The notes beneath the pieces were generated by a model. It did no database searches, was not told the DNA's origin, and saw only the letters and a list, made by a program, of their open reading frames with translations. The translations under genes and the position numbers were made by a program. From the NCBI RefSeq assembly GCF_021390395.1, contig NZ_JAJUWT010000018.1, positions 168,477-232,476 on the forward strand: a DNA stretch of 64,000 bases, written 5' to 3'. This stretch comes from Saccharothrix sp. S26 (GTDB taxonomy: Bacteria; Actinomycetota; Actinomycetes; Mycobacteriales; Pseudonocardiaceae). Shown here piece by piece: positions 62,533 to 64,000 of this stretch (positions are counted from its first letter, which is position 1; every line of letters starts with the position of its first letter).

Positions 62533-63885
62533 ATGATGGTGTGGGCGGCGGATCAGAAGTGGGGTGTTCGGGTGAGTGGCGGTTCGGGTCCGTTGCGAGT
62601 GTTCGTTTCGTATGCGCACGAGTCGGACGAGCATGTCGAGCGGGTGCGGGATCTGTGGATCTTCCTTCGCCGATGCGGTATCGACGCCAAGCTCGACCGG
62701 GCCGCCGCGCAGCGGCGGCAGGACTGGCCGCTGTGGATGGGCGACCAGATCCGCGAAGCCGACCACATCCTCGTCATCGCTTCGAAGGCGTATCGGGAGC
62801 GCGCCGAGGGACGTTCCGCGCCGGAGGTGGGCAAGGGGGTGCAGTGGGAGGCCCGGCTGATCCGTGATGCCTTCTACCGCGACCAACGGGCGCTGGACCG
62901 GTTCGTGCCGGTAGTGCTGCCGGGCCAGTCCAAGGAAGGGATCCCCGACTTCCTCGCGCCGGACACTTCGACGTGGTACCGGGTCGAGGACTACACGCTC
63001 GATGGTGCCGAGACGTTGCTGCGGCTGTTGCTCGCCCAGCCCGCGGAGGTCGAACCGGATATCGGCACCGTGCCCGTTCTCGGTCACCGCGACCACACCC
63101 CGTCGTCCGCCACCCGCGCGGTGGCGGGTCTGCCCGGCGGGATGTCGATGCGGCACGAGTTGGACGTGCGGCTGGACAGCGAGGACAACGGGCGGGTACG
63201 GACCCGCGTATTGGCCGACAGCGCGCTGCTGGGCGAGCAGGTCGTCCAGTCGCTGTCCTCCGGAATCTGGACTTGGCACGGAGAGCTGCGCAGCAGCTCG
63301 GGTGCGGAGCGGCTGGTCGTTCTGGGCAAAGCGCTATGGGAGGCGCTGTTCGACGAGGTCACCAGCGGGCGTCTGGTGAATCTGATCGACCACAGCCCGG
63401 TGGGCAGCACGGTCGACATGGTGGTGCACCTGCCGGAAGAGTTGTCGACGTTACCGGTGGAACTGCTGCGCCTGCCCGATGGCCGTTTGGCGGCCACGGT
63501 GCCCGGTGTGCGATTCGCCCGGCGCCTGGACGGCGTGGAACAGGCCTTGACGCCACCGCTTGCCGGGCCGTTGAAGATCCTGGCCGCAGTCGCCGCCCCG
63601 GAGGAGACCGCTACTTCCAACCCGCCGTTGGATGTCGAGGCGGAGATGCAGGCGCTGCTGGACGCCGTCACCGACCTCGATCTCGGACTCGCCACCGACT
63701 CCAATGCGATGGCGGCGCAGGTGCGGATCCTGGAGGTCGCCTCACTGGACGAGATCGGCCGCGCCCTGGCCGCCGACCAGTACCACGTGCTGCACCTGTC
63801 CGCGCACGGCTCCGACAGCACCGTCGAACTGGAGGACGAGGACGGGCACCCCCTCCCCGCCGATGCGGACCGTCTAGATGATTGA
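62533..63885 (+). pseudogene. TIR/SEFIR-CHAT protein, 3' end lost at an IS junction
   Basis: The frame starts at ATG 62533 (GTG 62572 is a possible alternative). Residues 20-165 form a TIR/SEFIR-type domain (LRVFVSYAHESDEHVE, IDAKLDRAAA, IREADHILVIASKAY). The following part is a CHAT (caspase-like) protease domain: LPVELLRLPDGRLAA and the catalytic-His strand VLHLSAHGSDSTVELEDEDG. The frame then ends within a few codons at a point where IS982-like sequence begins, so the region that should hold the catalytic Cys is missing. A CHAT peptidase tied to a TIR-like sensor is a defence-type architecture. As it stands the protease is disabled. Confidence 0.8.
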
Positions 63886-63894
63886 TTCCTAGGG

Positions 63895-64000
63895 TTAGTG
63901 GTCGTAGGCGGTCAGGGAGCGCATGATCGGCTGGCCGGTGTGGTCGTTGTGCCAGATGGCGGCGGTCAGGGCGAGGATGCGTTGCAGGACGCGGGCGATC
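63895..64000 (-). mobile_element. IS982-like transposase, C-terminal end (partial, runs off window)
   Basis: The minus strand reads ARVLQRILALTAAIWHN, then DHTGQPIMRSLTAYDH and a TAA stop, matching the C-terminus of IS982-type transposases (LALTAAIWHN...RSLxAYDH). The rest lies beyond the window. Its insertion explains the sudden end of the CHAT gene about 10 bp away. Confidence 0.75.

Noticed and set aside
1..64000. CRISPR arrays
   Set aside because: No regularly spaced identical repeats with unique spacers were seen; the Cas4-like gene lies in the pPIWI-RE operon, with no cas1/cas2 nearby.

Overview
The window is high-GC actinobacterial chromosome, most like a Pseudonocardiales/Streptomyces-type soil organism. 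Support comes from dense ATGA/GTGA gene overlaps, frequent GTG and TTG starts, Tat/Sec-exported glycosidases with ricin-type lectin domains, an AfsR-like SARP/NB-ARC/TPR regulator, a DUF3040-type protein and several IS families. The genus cannot be fixed from sequence reading alone. All family calls are by eye from motifs; no database search was run.

Region 1 (about 0.5-23 kb) is an L-fucose utilisation locus. It has two alpha-L-fucosidases (GH29; GH95, broken by one in-frame stop), a sugar mutarotase and an RbsABC-like importer. It also has a complete non-phosphorylative pathway: aldo/keto dehydrogenase, lactone hydrolase, L-fuconate dehydratase, SDR dehydrogenase and FAH-type diketo-acid hydrolase. 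The minus-strand operon starts with a FadR-type GntR regulator and continues without gaps into LarA (nickel hydroxyacid racemase), a glycerate 2-kinase, and LarB, LarC and LarE, which make the nickel-pincer cofactor. A second GntR paralogue lies nearby. Eight copies of a palindrome, best form CATACATC-G-GATGTATG, sit in front of these genes and define a likely regulon.

Region 2 (about 22.8-42 kb) is a mixed and partly decayed accessory zone. It holds remnants of an aldo/keto reductase, an exonuclease, an MBL-fold hydrolase, a GNAT and IS701/IS4-type transposases. Intact genes are a TRIC-like membrane protein, two tandem exported serine beta-lactamase-like hydrolases with TTG starts, a quinone oxidoreductase/TetR divergent pair, a NarL-type two-component system convergent with a MacB/FtsX-type ABC exporter, and a complete IS3-family element. 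Two short repeat families link the promoter regions of this zone.

Region 3 (about 41.8-62.1 kb) is a 20-kb genomic island bounded by direct repeats of about 266 bp. Each repeat contains the 3' 43 nt of a tRNA-Pro(GGG) gene and a hairpin terminator. The island's minus-strand block encodes a pPIWI-RE defence system (PIWI protein, DinG-like helicase, REase), headed by a Cas4/AddB-like Fe-S PD-(D/E)XK protein. It is followed by a winged-helix protein, a giant dual-ATPase HerA-like protein and an AIPR-type nuclease. The plus-strand side has a soluble Ser/Thr kinase divergent from the defence operon, an AfsR-like STAND regulator, an unknown protein and a 21-residue peptide ORF ending at a strong terminator.

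Beyond the right repeat lies a TIR/SEFIR-CHAT gene cut off by an IS982-like element that runs out of the window.
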